Shown in pieces: positions 1 through 6,868 of a stretch of DNA of 16,274 nucleotides (the stretch's first letter is position 1; the number at the start of each line of letters is the position of its first letter). The DNA lies in assembly GCA_017990865.1 (NCBI GenBank), contig JAGNNB010000022.1, positions 1 to 16,274 of the forward strand, in the 5' to 3' direction. The position numbers and the translations under genes were made by a program. A model generated the notes under the pieces. It was not told the DNA's origin. It saw only the letters and a program-made list of their open reading frames with translations, and searched no databases. The stretch is from Lysobacteraceae bacterium (GTDB lineage Bacteria > Pseudomonadota > Gammaproteobacteria > Xanthomonadales > Xanthomonadaceae).

Positions 1-517
1 CGGTATGCCATGCGGGCACCGCGAGCAGGTAGCGCTTGGCGTTATCGACGAATTCCACCGCGGAATCGCCCGCTTCGACCATCGGAGCTTGATCGTTCGC
101 GCCGAACGACCCGATGTCTTTTGCGGTCGCGACTTTCTGCCACTGCGACCCGTTCAAGGCGTATGTGATGTGGGAAATCGATACCTGCCCATCCGATTCG
201 ACGACCTCATCGTTTGCGGGCGAAGCCTGCTCGGGTATGGAGTACGCGAAAGCGACGTGATAGCGCTGATCGCCCAAGGCGAACGTACGGCCGAACCAGT
301 ATTCGCCGCCTTCGGCGTTTCCGAAGAGATCGGCGACGACACTGCTGTTTGACGGGACGGCGACATCGGCTTGCGGCTGGACCGCGGTCGGTGCCGCAGT
401 GGTCTCCACCGCCGCTTGCGGCGATTTTTCGTTCTTGCACCCCGAAAGCGGCGCACACAAACACGCGGCGAACGCCAGAGTCAGAAACCACCGCTTGTTG
501 TCGATACCGGTTTTCAT
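1..517 (-). CDS. Putative lipoprotein, C-terminus cut by the window edge
   Basis: Reading the minus strand from the ATG at 517 gives 172 codons without a stop before the left edge, so the gene is partial. The product begins MKTGIDNKRWF, followed by a hydrophobic stretch (residues 10-24) and the lipobox L24-S25-G26-C27. This predicts cleavage before Cys27 and lipid anchoring. After the Cys comes an Ala/Pro/Gln-rich linker (about 28-52). A folded region follows with aromatic-rich segments such as GEYWFGRTFALGDQRY, and later HITYALNGSQWQKVA. An AAGGG stretch three bases before the ATG can serve as ribosome binding site. I do not recognise a named domain. Plus-strand reading frames over the same bases are shadows: they show no signal or domain logic. 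Confidence 0.75.
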   Translation of the reverse strand, partial: MKTGIDNKRWFLTLAFAACLCAPLSGCKNEKSPQAAVETTAAPTAVQPQADVAVPSNSSVVADLFGNAEGGEYWFGRTFALGDQRYHVAFAYSIPEQASPANDEVVESDGQVSISHITYALNGSQWQKVATAKDIGSFGANDQAPMVEAGDSAVEFVDNAKRYLLAVPAWHT

Positions 518-1032
518 ACGCCCTTGTCGATGACCGAATTCATCCAGCACTTCTACTGCCGAGGTGCCGGCAAGCTGAAACCGAGAAGGGCGATGGGCCT
601 GGTCGAAAGGCATATGCGGGCCGAAGGCTCGCATCCGAAGAGAACGCTCGGCGCATGGATCGCGCTTGGGTGCTTTTCGGGCCGGCAATGAAACCGCCGG
701 CATGTTTCGGCAGTGGCCACTGCCTGCAGTCTCGTATCAGCCATGAAACGCCTCTGATGGATACGACTGTTGATTCAAGTTGTAAGCGCCTCACCGAGGC
801 GAGTCGCCGAAGGTTCGAACCGCTTGGAAAACGGTCTATGAGCCCAAGCTAAGGTATACCACGAAATATTCGCGCCGTGTCAACGAAGCCGCGGTCGTCT
901 CGATTCGTCTAATGAAATCAGCGACTTGACGGATGCCTACCGCTAGGCGGGCAGAATCGAGGCGCGATCCGACCGGCGTCCAGGCGCGGCCGTACAGGCG
1001 TCCGATGCCGGTGCCCGCACCCGTCGCACACC
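518..1032. other. Long non-coding gap between pilU and the lipoprotein gene
   Basis: About 515 bases without a convincing gene. Short minus-strand frames (540-794, 553-744) and a plus-strand frame have Arg/Ser/Pro-rich translations typical of out-of-frame high-GC sequence, with no domain or good ribosome binding site. Two local structures stand out. One is a perfect TTGACA hexamer on the minus strand at 878-883. The other is a perfect 6-bp hairpin, CGCCTC-ACC-GAGGCG, at 787-801. The gap could be a long 5' leader of the lipoprotein gene, could encode a small RNA, or could be a decayed gene. Confidence 0.5.
853..883 (-). promoter_or_regulatory. Candidate sigma-70 promoter reading toward the lipoprotein gene
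   Basis: On the minus strand a perfect -35 hexamer TTGACA (883-878) is followed 19 bases later by TATACC (858-853, four of six matches to TATAAT). The spacer is long, which weakens the call. Transcription would start near 846, leaving a leader of about 330 bases before the ATG at 517. Confidence 0.35.
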
Positions 1033-2163
1033 TCAACGCACTTCCGCGACTTCCACCCCGTCCAATCCGGCGGCGAGGGTCCGGGCGTCGCCGCCCTGGG
1101 CCAGCTTGATCTTGAGGCGGACCTCGTTTTGCGAGTCGGCGTAGCGCAGGGCGTCTTCGTAGCTGATCTCGCCGGCTTGGTACAGCTCGAACAGGGCTTG
1201 ATCGAAGGTCTTCATGCCCAGATTGGTGGATTCCTTCATCACTTCCTTGAGCTTGTGGATCTCGCCGTCGCGGATGTAGTCCTGCACCAGCGGCGTGCCG
1301 AGCAGGATTTCCATCGCCACCTTGCGGCCCTTGCCGTCGGGGGTCGGGATGAGCTGCTGCGCGACCACGCCCTTGAGATTCAGCGAGAGGTCCATCAGCA
1401 ACTGGCCGCGGCGGTCTTCGGGGAAGAAGTTGATGATGCGGTCCATCGCCTGGTTGGCGTTGTTGGCGTGCAGGGTACACAGCACCAAATGGCCGGTTTC
1501 GGCGAAGGCGATGGCGTAGTCCATGCCTTCGCGGGTGCGCACCTCGCCGATCATGATCACGTCCGGCGCCTGGCGCAGGGTGTTCTTCAGCGCGTTCTCC
1601 CAACTGTCGGTATCGATGCCGACTTCGCGCTGGGTGATGATGCAGCCTTCGTGTTTGTGCACGAATTCGATCGGGTCTTCGATGGTGATGATGTGGCCGC
1701 TGGAATTCATGTTGCGGTAGCCGATCATCGCCGCCAGCGAGGTCGATTTACCGGTGCCGGTGGCGCCGACGAAGATGATGATGCCGCGCTTGGTCATCGC
1801 CAGGGTTTTGATGATCGGCGGCAGCGCCAGCTCTTCCACCGTCGGGATCTTCGATTCGATCCGACGCAGCACCATGCCGACTTGGTTGCGCTGGTAGAAG
1901 CACGAGACGCGGAAGCGGCCGACGCCGGAGACGCCGATCGCGAAATTGCATTCGTGGGTTTTTTCGAATTCCTCGCGCTGCTGCGGCGTCATCACGTTCA
2001 GCACCAGATCGCGGCTTTGCTGCGGCGTCAGCGGGTTCTGGGTGATCGGCGACAACTTGCCGTGGACTTTCATCGCCGGCGGCATACCGGCGGTGATGAA
2101 CAAGTCCGACGCCTTCTGATGCGCCATCAGCTTGAGGTAGGAGGTGAAGTCGATGGTGCTCAT
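1033..2163 (-). CDS. pilU: PilU, type IV pilus retraction ATPase (PilT paralogue)
   Basis: 376-residue member of the PilT/VirB11 secretion ATPase family. It shows a Walker A motif GATGTGKST (133-141), an Asp box with ITIEDPIEF (159-167), a Walker B region DVIMIGEVR (201-209) and a His box CTLHANN (229-235). The PilT-type C-terminal AIRNLI motif is absent; the matching place reads LVQDYIRDG. Together with the longer C-terminus (Ala/Gly-rich tail after 350) this separates PilU from PilT. In the family, PilU is an accessory hexameric motor at the cytoplasmic base of the pilus that works with PilT to depolymerise pilin. The start is supported by an AGGGAG Shine-Dalgarno sequence about 6 bases upstream. 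It lies downstream of pilT on the same strand, 135 bases away across a large palindrome. Confidence 0.95.
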   Translation of the reverse strand: MSTIDFTSYLKLMAHQKASDLFITAGMPPAMKVHGKLSPITQNPLTPQQSRDLVLNVMTPQQREEFEKTHECNFAIGVSGVGRFRVSCFYQRNQVGMVLRRIESKIPTVEELALPPIIKTLAMTKRGIIIFVGATGTGKSTSLAAMIGYRNMNSSGHIITIEDPIEFVHKHEGCIITQREVGIDTDSWENALKNTLRQAPDVIMIGEVRTREGMDYAIAFAETGHLVLCTLHANNANQAMDRIINFFPEDRRGQLLMDLSLNLKGVVAQQLIPTPDGKGRKVAMEILLGTPLVQDYIRDGEIHKLKEVMKESTNLGMKTFDQALFELYQAGEISYEDALRYADSQNEVRLKIKLAQGGDARTLAAGLDGVEVAEVR

Positions 2164-2178
2164 GGTGCGCTCCCTGAG

Positions 2179-2300
2179 AGCCGGGAATAGGGAATCGAGA
2201 ATGGGGAATCGTTGAAAGCGGTCATCGGGACCTGAAGCGAATCGGGAAGCGGAGGTCTAGCTTCAAACTATTCCCGATTCCCTATTCCCGATTCCCGGCT
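2179..2300. repeat. GGGAAT-type imperfect palindrome between pilT and pilU
   Basis: The left arm (2179-2211) and the reverse complement of the right arm (2268-2300) both begin AGCCGGGAAT and consist of repeated GGGAAT[C/A]G units. Pairing continues inward: GTTGAAAGC at 2211-2219 faces GCTTCAAAC at 2259-2267. The transcript could fold into one stem of roughly 40 bp with mismatches. The right arm overlaps the first two bases (plus strand) of the pilT stop codon (2299-2301). Such GGGAATCGGGAAT repeats occur widely between genes in Xanthomonadaceae, to my knowledge; I could not check copy number here. Confidence 0.75.
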
Positions 2301-3336
2301 ACTCAAACAACCGCTTCTCTTTCGCGTAGATCTTCGCCTGTTGGCGGGTGATGAGGCTGCGCTTGACCAAGTCCTGCAGATGCTGGTCGAGGGTCATCAT
2401 GCCGTAGTTCTGGCCGGTCTGAATCGACGAATACATCTGCGCGACTTTGTCCTCGCGGATCAAGTTACGGATCGCGGGGGTGCCGACCATGATTTCCCAG
2501 GCCGCGGTGCGTCCGCCGCCCACTTTCTTCAGCAGCGCCTGCGAGATCACCGCGCGCAAGCTTTCCGACAGCATCGAACGCACCATCGGTTTTTCGCCGG
2601 CGGGGAACACGTCGATGATGCGGTCGATGGTCTTGGCCGCGGAGCTGGTGTGCAGGGTGCCGAACACCAAGTGGCCGGTTTCGGCGGCGGTCAGCGCGAG
2701 GCGGATAGTTTCCAGGTCGCGCAACTCGCCGACGAGGATGTAGTCGGGGTCTTCACGCAGCGCGGATCGCAACGCCTCGTTGAAGCCGTGGGTGTCGCGG
2801 TGCACTTCGCGCTGGTTGATCAGGCACTTCTGCGAGGTGTGCACGAATTCGATCGGGTCTTCGACCGACAGGATGTGCGCGTACTCGTTCTTGTTGATGT
2901 GATCGAGCATCGCCGCCAGGGTGGTGGACTTGCCCGAGCCGGTCGGGCCGGTCACCAGGATCAAGCCCTGCGGTTGGTCGATCAGGTCTTTGAAGATCGG
3001 CGGGCAGCCCAGGTCTTCGAGGGTCAGCACTTCCGAGGGAATGGTGCGGAACACCGCGCCGGCGCCGCGGTTCTGATTGAACGCGTTGACGCGGAAGCGA
3101 GCGAGACCGGGGATTTCGAACGAGAAGTCGACTTCGAGGAATTCTTCGTAGTCGCGCCGCTGCTTGTCCGACATGATGTCGTAGACCAGCGCGTGGACCT
3201 GTTTGTGGTCCAGCGCCGGGATATTGATGCGGCGCACGTCGCCGTCGACCCGGATCATCGGCGGCAGACCGGCCGACAGGTGCAGGTCGGAGGCTTTGTT
3301 CTTGACCGAGAATGCCAGAAGTTCGGCGATATCCAT
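2299..3336 (-). CDS. pilT: PilT, type IV pilus retraction ATPase
   Basis: 345 residues from the ATG at 3336 (MDIAELLAFSVKNKASDLHL), the standard length and start of PilT. A GGGGAG Shine-Dalgarno sequence lies 6 bases upstream. The open frame continues to 3459, but that extension is Arg-rich and unlike the family. Motifs: Walker A GPTGSGKST (130-138), Asp box SVEDPIEF (157-164), Walker B DYILVGELRD (198-207), His box GTLHTSSA (226-233) and the C-terminal AIRNLIRE (288-295), which is known to be needed for retraction. PilT forms a cytoplasmic hexamer that powers pilus disassembly, twitching motility and DNA uptake. It is transcribed away from yggS, with pilU following downstream. Confidence 0.96.
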   Translation of the reverse strand: MDIAELLAFSVKNKASDLHLSAGLPPMIRVDGDVRRINIPALDHKQVHALVYDIMSDKQRRDYEEFLEVDFSFEIPGLARFRVNAFNQNRGAGAVFRTIPSEVLTLEDLGCPPIFKDLIDQPQGLILVTGPTGSGKSTTLAAMLDHINKNEYAHILSVEDPIEFVHTSQKCLINQREVHRDTHGFNEALRSALREDPDYILVGELRDLETIRLALTAAETGHLVFGTLHTSSAAKTIDRIIDVFPAGEKPMVRSMLSESLRAVISQALLKKVGGGRTAAWEIMVGTPAIRNLIREDKVAQMYSSIQTGQNYGMMTLDQHLQDLVKRSLITRQQAKIYAKEKRLFE

Positions 3337-3374
3337 GCAAGCTCCCCGCGTTGCGATGTCTGAAAGTCCGCCGG

Positions 3375-3380
3375 AGTATA
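3375..3380 (-). promoter_or_regulatory. Candidate -10 element of the pilT promoter
   Basis: The minus strand reads TATACT (five of six to consensus), 38 bases before the pilT ATG, which predicts a leader of about 30 bases containing the GGGGAG ribosome site. No good -35 hexamer lies 17 bases upstream, so this may depend on an activator or be chance. Confidence 0.4.
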
Positions 3381-3491
3381 GCCCCGTCTCCGGCCGGGGG
3401 CGTGTGATGGCCTTTACACTGTGACGGCGCGACGCCGACCGCATGGACGCCCCGCGCACGCACCGCTCATCACGGCACGAGGCCCCAACGC

Positions 3492-4268
3492 ATGTCCGCT
3501 TCGCAGGTTTCCGCTATCGCCACGCCCCCATCGAGCGCCGATGCGCTGGACGCGATCCTGTGCGGCATCGCCGAAGCGAGCGTGGCTGCGGGCCGCGCCA
3601 TTCCGACGCGCCTGCTGGCCGTGAGCAAGACCCGCGACGCGGAGGAGATCGCGAGGCTGGCGGCCACGTGGGCAGCGCGCGGCGACGGCGCCGCGCTGGC
3701 GTTCGGCGAGAACTACGTGCAGGAAGCCCTGGCAAAGCGCCCCGCGCTGGCCGATCTGGGGCTGGAATGGCATTTGATCGGCCATCTGCAATCCAATAAA
3801 GCCAAAGAAGCGGCGACCGCCTTCGATTGGGTGCAGACGGTGGACCGCCCGAAGTTGATCGCCGCCCTGGCCGCGCACCGGCCGCCGGAGCGCACGCCGC
3901 TGAACGTGCTGATCCAGGTGAACATCGACGACGAAGCCAGCAAACACGGCTGCGCGCCGGACGCGGTGAACGCCCTGGCCGCGGCCATCGCCGCCGAACC
4001 GCGGCTGCGGCTGCGCGGCCTGATGGCGATCCCCGCCCCCGACCCGGACATGGCGCGTCGGCGCGAGGCATTCCGCCGTATGCGCGAGCTTTACGACGCC
4101 CTCGCAGCGCGCCATCCGTCGGTCGACACCTTGTCGATGGGGATGAGCGAGGATTACGCGCTCGCCATCGCCGAAGGCGCCACCCTGGTGCGGGTCGGCA
4201 CTGCGCTGTTCGGCCCTCGCGCCGCCATCGCGACATCGCCCACCCCGCAGGAGCCCGCAGCGTCATGA
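3492..4268 (+). CDS. yggS: YggS/PROSC family PLP homeostasis protein
   Basis: 258-residue member of the COG0325 (YggS/PLPBP) family. The PLP-binding lysine is K46 in LLAVSKTR (41-48). Other family motifs are FGENYVQE (71-78), WHLIGHLQSNK (93-103), LSMGMSEDY (214-222) and the phosphate-binding end VRVGTALFG (233-241). The fold is a TIM barrel like alanine racemase, but the protein has no known enzymatic activity; it binds PLP and keeps free PLP and amino-acid pools in balance. The N-terminal 20 residues and the Pro/Ala-rich tail are longer than in E. coli. The start has GAGG 9 bases upstream (3479-3482). It is the first gene of a plus-strand set and diverges from pilT, an arrangement common in gammaproteobacteria. 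Its TGA overlaps the next ATG (ATGA). Confidence 0.95.
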   Translation: MSASQVSAIATPPSSADALDAILCGIAEASVAAGRAIPTRLLAVSKTRDAEEIARLAATWAARGDGAALAFGENYVQEALAKRPALADLGLEWHLIGHLQSNKAKEAATAFDWVQTVDRPKLIAALAAHRPPERTPLNVLIQVNIDDEASKHGCAPDAVNALAAAIAAEPRLRLRGLMAIPAPDPDMARRREAFRRMRELYDALAARHPSVDTLSMGMSEDYALAIAEGATLVRVGTALFGPRAAIATSPTPQEPAAS

Positions 4269-4834
4269 TCGAAGGCCGCATCCATTTTCCCGGCAACCCC
4301 TGGCCCGAAGGCCACCCCATCGAGACCTTCGAGTGGACCGCGCGGGTCGTCGATGGCGATCTGTGGTTCGACCTGCATCTGCAGACCGCCGATTACTACA
4401 GCGAGCGGGAAATCGACGACGGGGATGAAGACGAGGAATCCGATTGGCAGGCCGCTGGCGTCTGGGGCAATTACCATCGCTGCACGCTCTCCTCGACGTA
4501 TTGGAACGAAGGCGGCGGCTTCCGGGTCTGCCGGCTCGACGACTTTTCGCCCGCCTGGCTGGACGGCAAGGCCTTCGAGGTCGATCCGCTCGATGGCGAA
4601 GTCGACGACGAAGATCGCGCATTCGACATCTACCTGCTCGGCCACGACAGCGTCGCGAATCACCGCATCGAATTCCGGCGGCAGGGCGCTCAAGAAGACG
4701 GCGCAGACCGCTTCGACATCCGCTGGACCGGCGACATCGCCCTGACCTACGCCGGCAACAGCGCGCTCGAACACCGTTTCGAGGCCACGATCCGCGGCGT
4801 TCCCTGCCCCGACCTGTCGGCGCTCACGCGCTGA
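4265..4834 (+). CDS. Acidic conserved hypothetical protein coupled to yggS
   Basis: 189 residues, starting MIEGRIHFPGNPWPEGHPIE. The ATG overlaps the yggS stop in an ATGA arrangement (4265-4268), which points to translational coupling and is the reason for choosing this start. A longer open frame in this register exists upstream, but it is out of frame with yggS and is a shadow. The protein is very acidic in the middle (residues 48-60 are almost all Asp/Glu) and rich in Trp and Tyr, with no signal peptide or membrane segment, so it is probably a soluble cytoplasmic beta-rich protein. Two motifs could serve as search handles: WGNYHRCTLSSTYW (67-80) and DIRWTGDIALTYAG (151-164). I do not recognise a named family. 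Its position between yggS and proC suggests co-expression, not function. Confidence 0.85.
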   Translation: MIEGRIHFPGNPWPEGHPIETFEWTARVVDGDLWFDLHLQTADYYSEREIDDGDEDEESDWQAAGVWGNYHRCTLSSTYWNEGGGFRVCRLDDFSPAWLDGKAFEVDPLDGEVDDEDRAFDIYLLGHDSVANHRIEFRRQGAQEDGADRFDIRWTGDIALTYAGNSALEHRFEATIRGVPCPDLSALTR

Positions 4835-4862
4835 CACTCCTTTCGCCCAAACGACGACCGCC

Positions 4863-5705
4863 ATGACCACCGCATCCGCGACACCGAACGACACCGCCAT
4901 CGCCTTTATCGGCGGCGGCAACATGGCGCGCAGCTTGATCGGCGGGTTGATCGCTCGCGGTACGTCCGCCGCCGAGATTCACGTCGCCGAGCCGGTGGAC
5001 GCGCTGCGCGAAGCGCTGGCCTGCGATTTCGCCGTGGCGGTGGGCGCCGAGAACGTCAGCGCCGCGGCATCGGCCCGCACCTGGGTGCTGGCGGTGAAAC
5101 CGCAGGTGATGCGGACCGTGTGCGAAGCCCTCGCGCCATTGGCGCAGGCGACGCGGCCCGTAGTGATCTCGATCGCGGCCGGCATCACCGCCGCGCAGTT
5201 GTCGCGCTGGCTGGGCGGCGGCGCGGCCGTCGTGCGGACGATGCCGAACACGCCGGCCTTGCTCGGCGCGGGCGTCACCGGGCTGTTCGCCACCGACGAG
5301 GTCGACGCCGCGGGGCGCGAGCGAGCGGCGGCGCTGATGGCCAGCGCCGGCAAGACCGTGTGGATCGACGACGAAGCGAAGATGGATGCGGTCACCGCCA
5401 CGTCCGGCAGCGGCCCGGCCTACATCTTCCTGCTGGCCGAGGCGATGGAAGCCGCCGCCATCGCCGAAGGCTTGCCCGCCGACGCCGCGCGCACACTGGT
5501 GCTGGAAACCGTACTCGGCGCCGCGCGCATGCTGACCGAATCCGGCGAAGACCCGGCCGAACTCCGCCGCCGCGTCACCTCGCCCGGCGGCACCACGCAA
5601 GCGGCGGTCGAAACGTTCGAAGCGGGTGGTTTTCGTGCCCTCGTTGCGCAAGCGATTCGCAATGCCACCGAACGCGGGCGGGAGTTGTCGGCGGGGAATG
5701 ATTGA
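4863..5705 (+). CDS. proC: Pyrroline-5-carboxylate reductase
   Basis: 280 residues. ProC performs the last step of proline synthesis, reducing 1-pyrroline-5-carboxylate with NAD(P)H in the cytoplasm. The N-terminal Rossmann motif is FIGGGNM (15-21). It is followed by LAVKPQ (76-81), the substrate-loop RTMPNTPA (125-132), ATSGSGPAY (179-187) and the C-terminal signature VTSPGGTTQAA (238-248). Length is normal for the family. The gene follows the yggS pair on the same strand after 28 bases, and yggS-proC adjacency is widespread in proteobacteria. No clear Shine-Dalgarno sequence precedes the ATG, so translation may rely on the upstream gene. Confidence 0.95.
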   Translation: MTTASATPNDTAIAFIGGGNMARSLIGGLIARGTSAAEIHVAEPVDALREALACDFAVAVGAENVSAAASARTWVLAVKPQVMRTVCEALAPLAQATRPVVISIAAGITAAQLSRWLGGGAAVVRTMPNTPALLGAGVTGLFATDEVDAAGRERAAALMASAGKTVWIDDEAKMDAVTATSGSGPAYIFLLAEAMEAAAIAEGLPADAARTLVLETVLGAARMLTESGEDPAELRRRVTSPGGTTQAAVETFEAGGFRALVAQAIRNATERGRELSAGND

Positions 5706-5756
5706 GCGGGCTGTTCTTATCACGCCCCACGAACGCGCATCAGGAGACTGACCTAG

Positions 5757-6089
5757 ATGGATAACGTAATTCCATTCACCCCCAAGGACAAGCAGTCGCT
5801 CAACAAAGCATTAGCTAATGCGAGAGAATTCTATCTTAGAGAGGGTTTATCTGAAGAGGATGCAAATTCAGCGATTAAAGAACTTGAGCCATTACTTGAG
5901 CCCTTCATTCAAAGCTTTAGCTCTGTGATGGACCTACCCGGGAGCATTGGACTCTCTCAAGAGCAAATAGAACAGGTTAAGAGCGCGCACGATACGTGTG
6001 TTCAAGACATATTTGCACACCTAATAAGTCAGTCGCGTATAGCAATGCGCGCAATTACAATTCTGGTTGGCGCCAAATATTCCCTTTAA
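5757..6089 (+). CDS. Hypothetical protein in a low-GC insert
   Basis: 110 residues, starting MDNVIPFTPKDKQSLNKAL. The start is backed by AGGAG at 5742-5746, ten bases before the ATG. The sequence suggests a mostly helical soluble protein; the C-terminal third (about 85-107) is fairly hydrophobic. I see no catalytic motif and no signal peptide, and I do not recognise the family. Base use differs sharply from its neighbours: samples of 60 bases are 43% and 38% GC, against about 78% in a proC sample. This fits recent acquisition. It lies 67 bases before a second low-GC gene on the same strand, and the two probably form one transcription unit. Confidence 0.7.
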   Translation: MDNVIPFTPKDKQSLNKALANAREFYLREGLSEEDANSAIKELEPLLEPFIQSFSSVMDLPGSIGLSQEQIEQVKSAHDTCVQDIFAHLISQSRIAMRAITILVGAKYSL

Positions 6090-6156
6090 AAATTCATTTA
6101 AATCGGCGGTTTTTTCCGCACGGCTTAACCCCAGCATTGGGCTTCGCAGGAGAGAT

Positions 6157-6720
6157 ATGTGCAACGCATGGAATCATTCGCCAGAATGCACTTGCGGCTG
6201 GGGTGGACAAGGAAGCACTTCACGGCCACACAGCGCCCCGAGGCCAGCCGTCTCAATCAATCTGAATTTACTAGATTCGTACACTATTCCAAATGCAAGC
6301 TGCCCCGTATGCGGCATCTCCGTGTTCTTTTATGTTTCCCCGCACGGCGGAAGAGTTTTCTTTGACGATCTAGGTCCCCCATGGCCAAAGCACTCATGCA
6401 CTGACTTAGGTGGCAGTGTCTTCACATCTTCAGATGATTTAAAGAAATCATATAAATGGCAAAGCGAAGGCTGGGCACCGCTACGTATTACCCCTTGGGT
6501 TCGCCAAGATCAACAGTTGATAGTCCTCGTCGGCTCATTGGGAAGTGACCCTATACGCTTGTATCTGCGCCAACCGGCAAACCGGCCGATAAAAAAATGG
6601 GCCCTTGCGCATGCACGCAGCGTCACTCAAACCAGACTACAGATTTCAGCTTTATGCAGTAAAGGCCTGGAAACGCGCTTTCTAGCTTCAACACATTCTT
6701 TTGAGGCACGAGAACTGTAG
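6157..6720 (+). CDS. Cys/His-rich protein of unknown function with CPVCG motif
   Basis: 187 residues from the ATG at 6157, which has AGGAG (6148-6152) four bases upstream. The open frame extends back to 6067, but that part overlaps the previous gene and lacks a ribosome site. The N-terminus MCNAWNHSPECTCGWGG carries C2, H7, C11 and C13. A second cluster is CPVCG (49-53), and a third is PWPKHSCTD (75-83) with H79 and C81. The spacing suggests one or two zinc sites, though no known zinc-ribbon spacing fits exactly. The segment from CPVCG through GGRVFFDDLGPPWPKH looks to me like a recurring uncharacterised bacterial family, from memory only. The C-terminal half (about 105-140) is beta-like. There is no signal peptide. 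GC is low (a 60-base sample is 40%), like the gene before it. Confidence 0.75.
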   Translation: MCNAWNHSPECTCGWGGQGSTSRPHSAPRPAVSINLNLLDSYTIPNASCPVCGISVFFYVSPHGGRVFFDDLGPPWPKHSCTDLGGSVFTSSDDLKKSYKWQSEGWAPLRITPWVRQDQQLIVLVGSLGSDPIRLYLRQPANRPIKKWALAHARSVTQTRLQISALCSKGLETRFLASTHSFEAREL

Positions 6721-6753
6721 GCGGATCCTAGCTATTGGTTTAAGTCAGTCTCA

Positions 6754-6808
6754 CGTTGTGGGATCCACCGCATGCTTTACGCTACGCTAGCAAGTGCCCC
6801 CCACGACG
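6754..6808. repeat. Palindromic element at the right border of the low-GC insert
   Basis: CGTTGTGGG (6754-6762) pairs with CCCACGACG (6800-6808) over 9 positions with one G-T wobble. Inside, GCATGCT faces AGCAAGTGC, so the hairpin continues with a bulge. A BamHI-like GGATCC word occurs at 6722 and again at 6761. It resembles REP-type intergenic palindromes but could also be the end of an inserted segment. Confidence 0.5.
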
Positions 6809-6820
6809 CAGCTTATGCAT

Positions 6821-6843
6821 CTTAGGGCGGGCTCCAGCCCGCC
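6821..6843 (+). repeat. REP-like hairpin, first copy
   Basis: Contains the perfect inverted repeat GGCGGGCT-CC-AGCCCGCC (6826-6843), preceded by TTAG. An inverted relative with GGCGGGCC and CTACGG lies at 6930-6953, so the two form a head-to-head pair about 86 bases apart. This layout is typical of REP doublets. Confidence 0.7.
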
Positions 6844-6868
6844 AAATGAAACCTCGAAGACAAAATTT

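Noticed and set aside
540..794. 84-codon minus-strand frame in the gap before the left lipoprotein
   Set aside because: No ribosome site, no domain, and composition like an out-of-frame translation.
1129..3363. Long plus-strand frames opposite pilU and pilT
   Set aside because: They mirror the two ATPase genes and give His/Asp/Val/Gly-rich translations with no motif or ribosome site.
3337..3459. Longer PilT start
   Set aside because: The extra 41 residues are Arg-rich and unlike the family; the ATG at 3336 has a Shine-Dalgarno sequence and the standard PilT N-terminus.
6067..6156. N-terminal extension of the CPVCG protein
   Set aside because: It overlaps the previous gene and lacks a Shine-Dalgarno sequence, whereas the ATG at 6157 has AGGAG at good spacing and begins with the recognisable MCNAWNH motif.
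6794..6868. Upstream start of the DUF4426 lipoprotein
   Set aside because: It would translate through the first REP hairpin and put more than 60 residues before the lipobox Cys, too long for a normal signal peptide.
5706..6868. Attachment site or terminal inverted repeats flanking the low-GC insert
   Set aside because: I looked for matching direct or inverted repeats at both borders and found only short GCGGGCT words, which are too common here to count.
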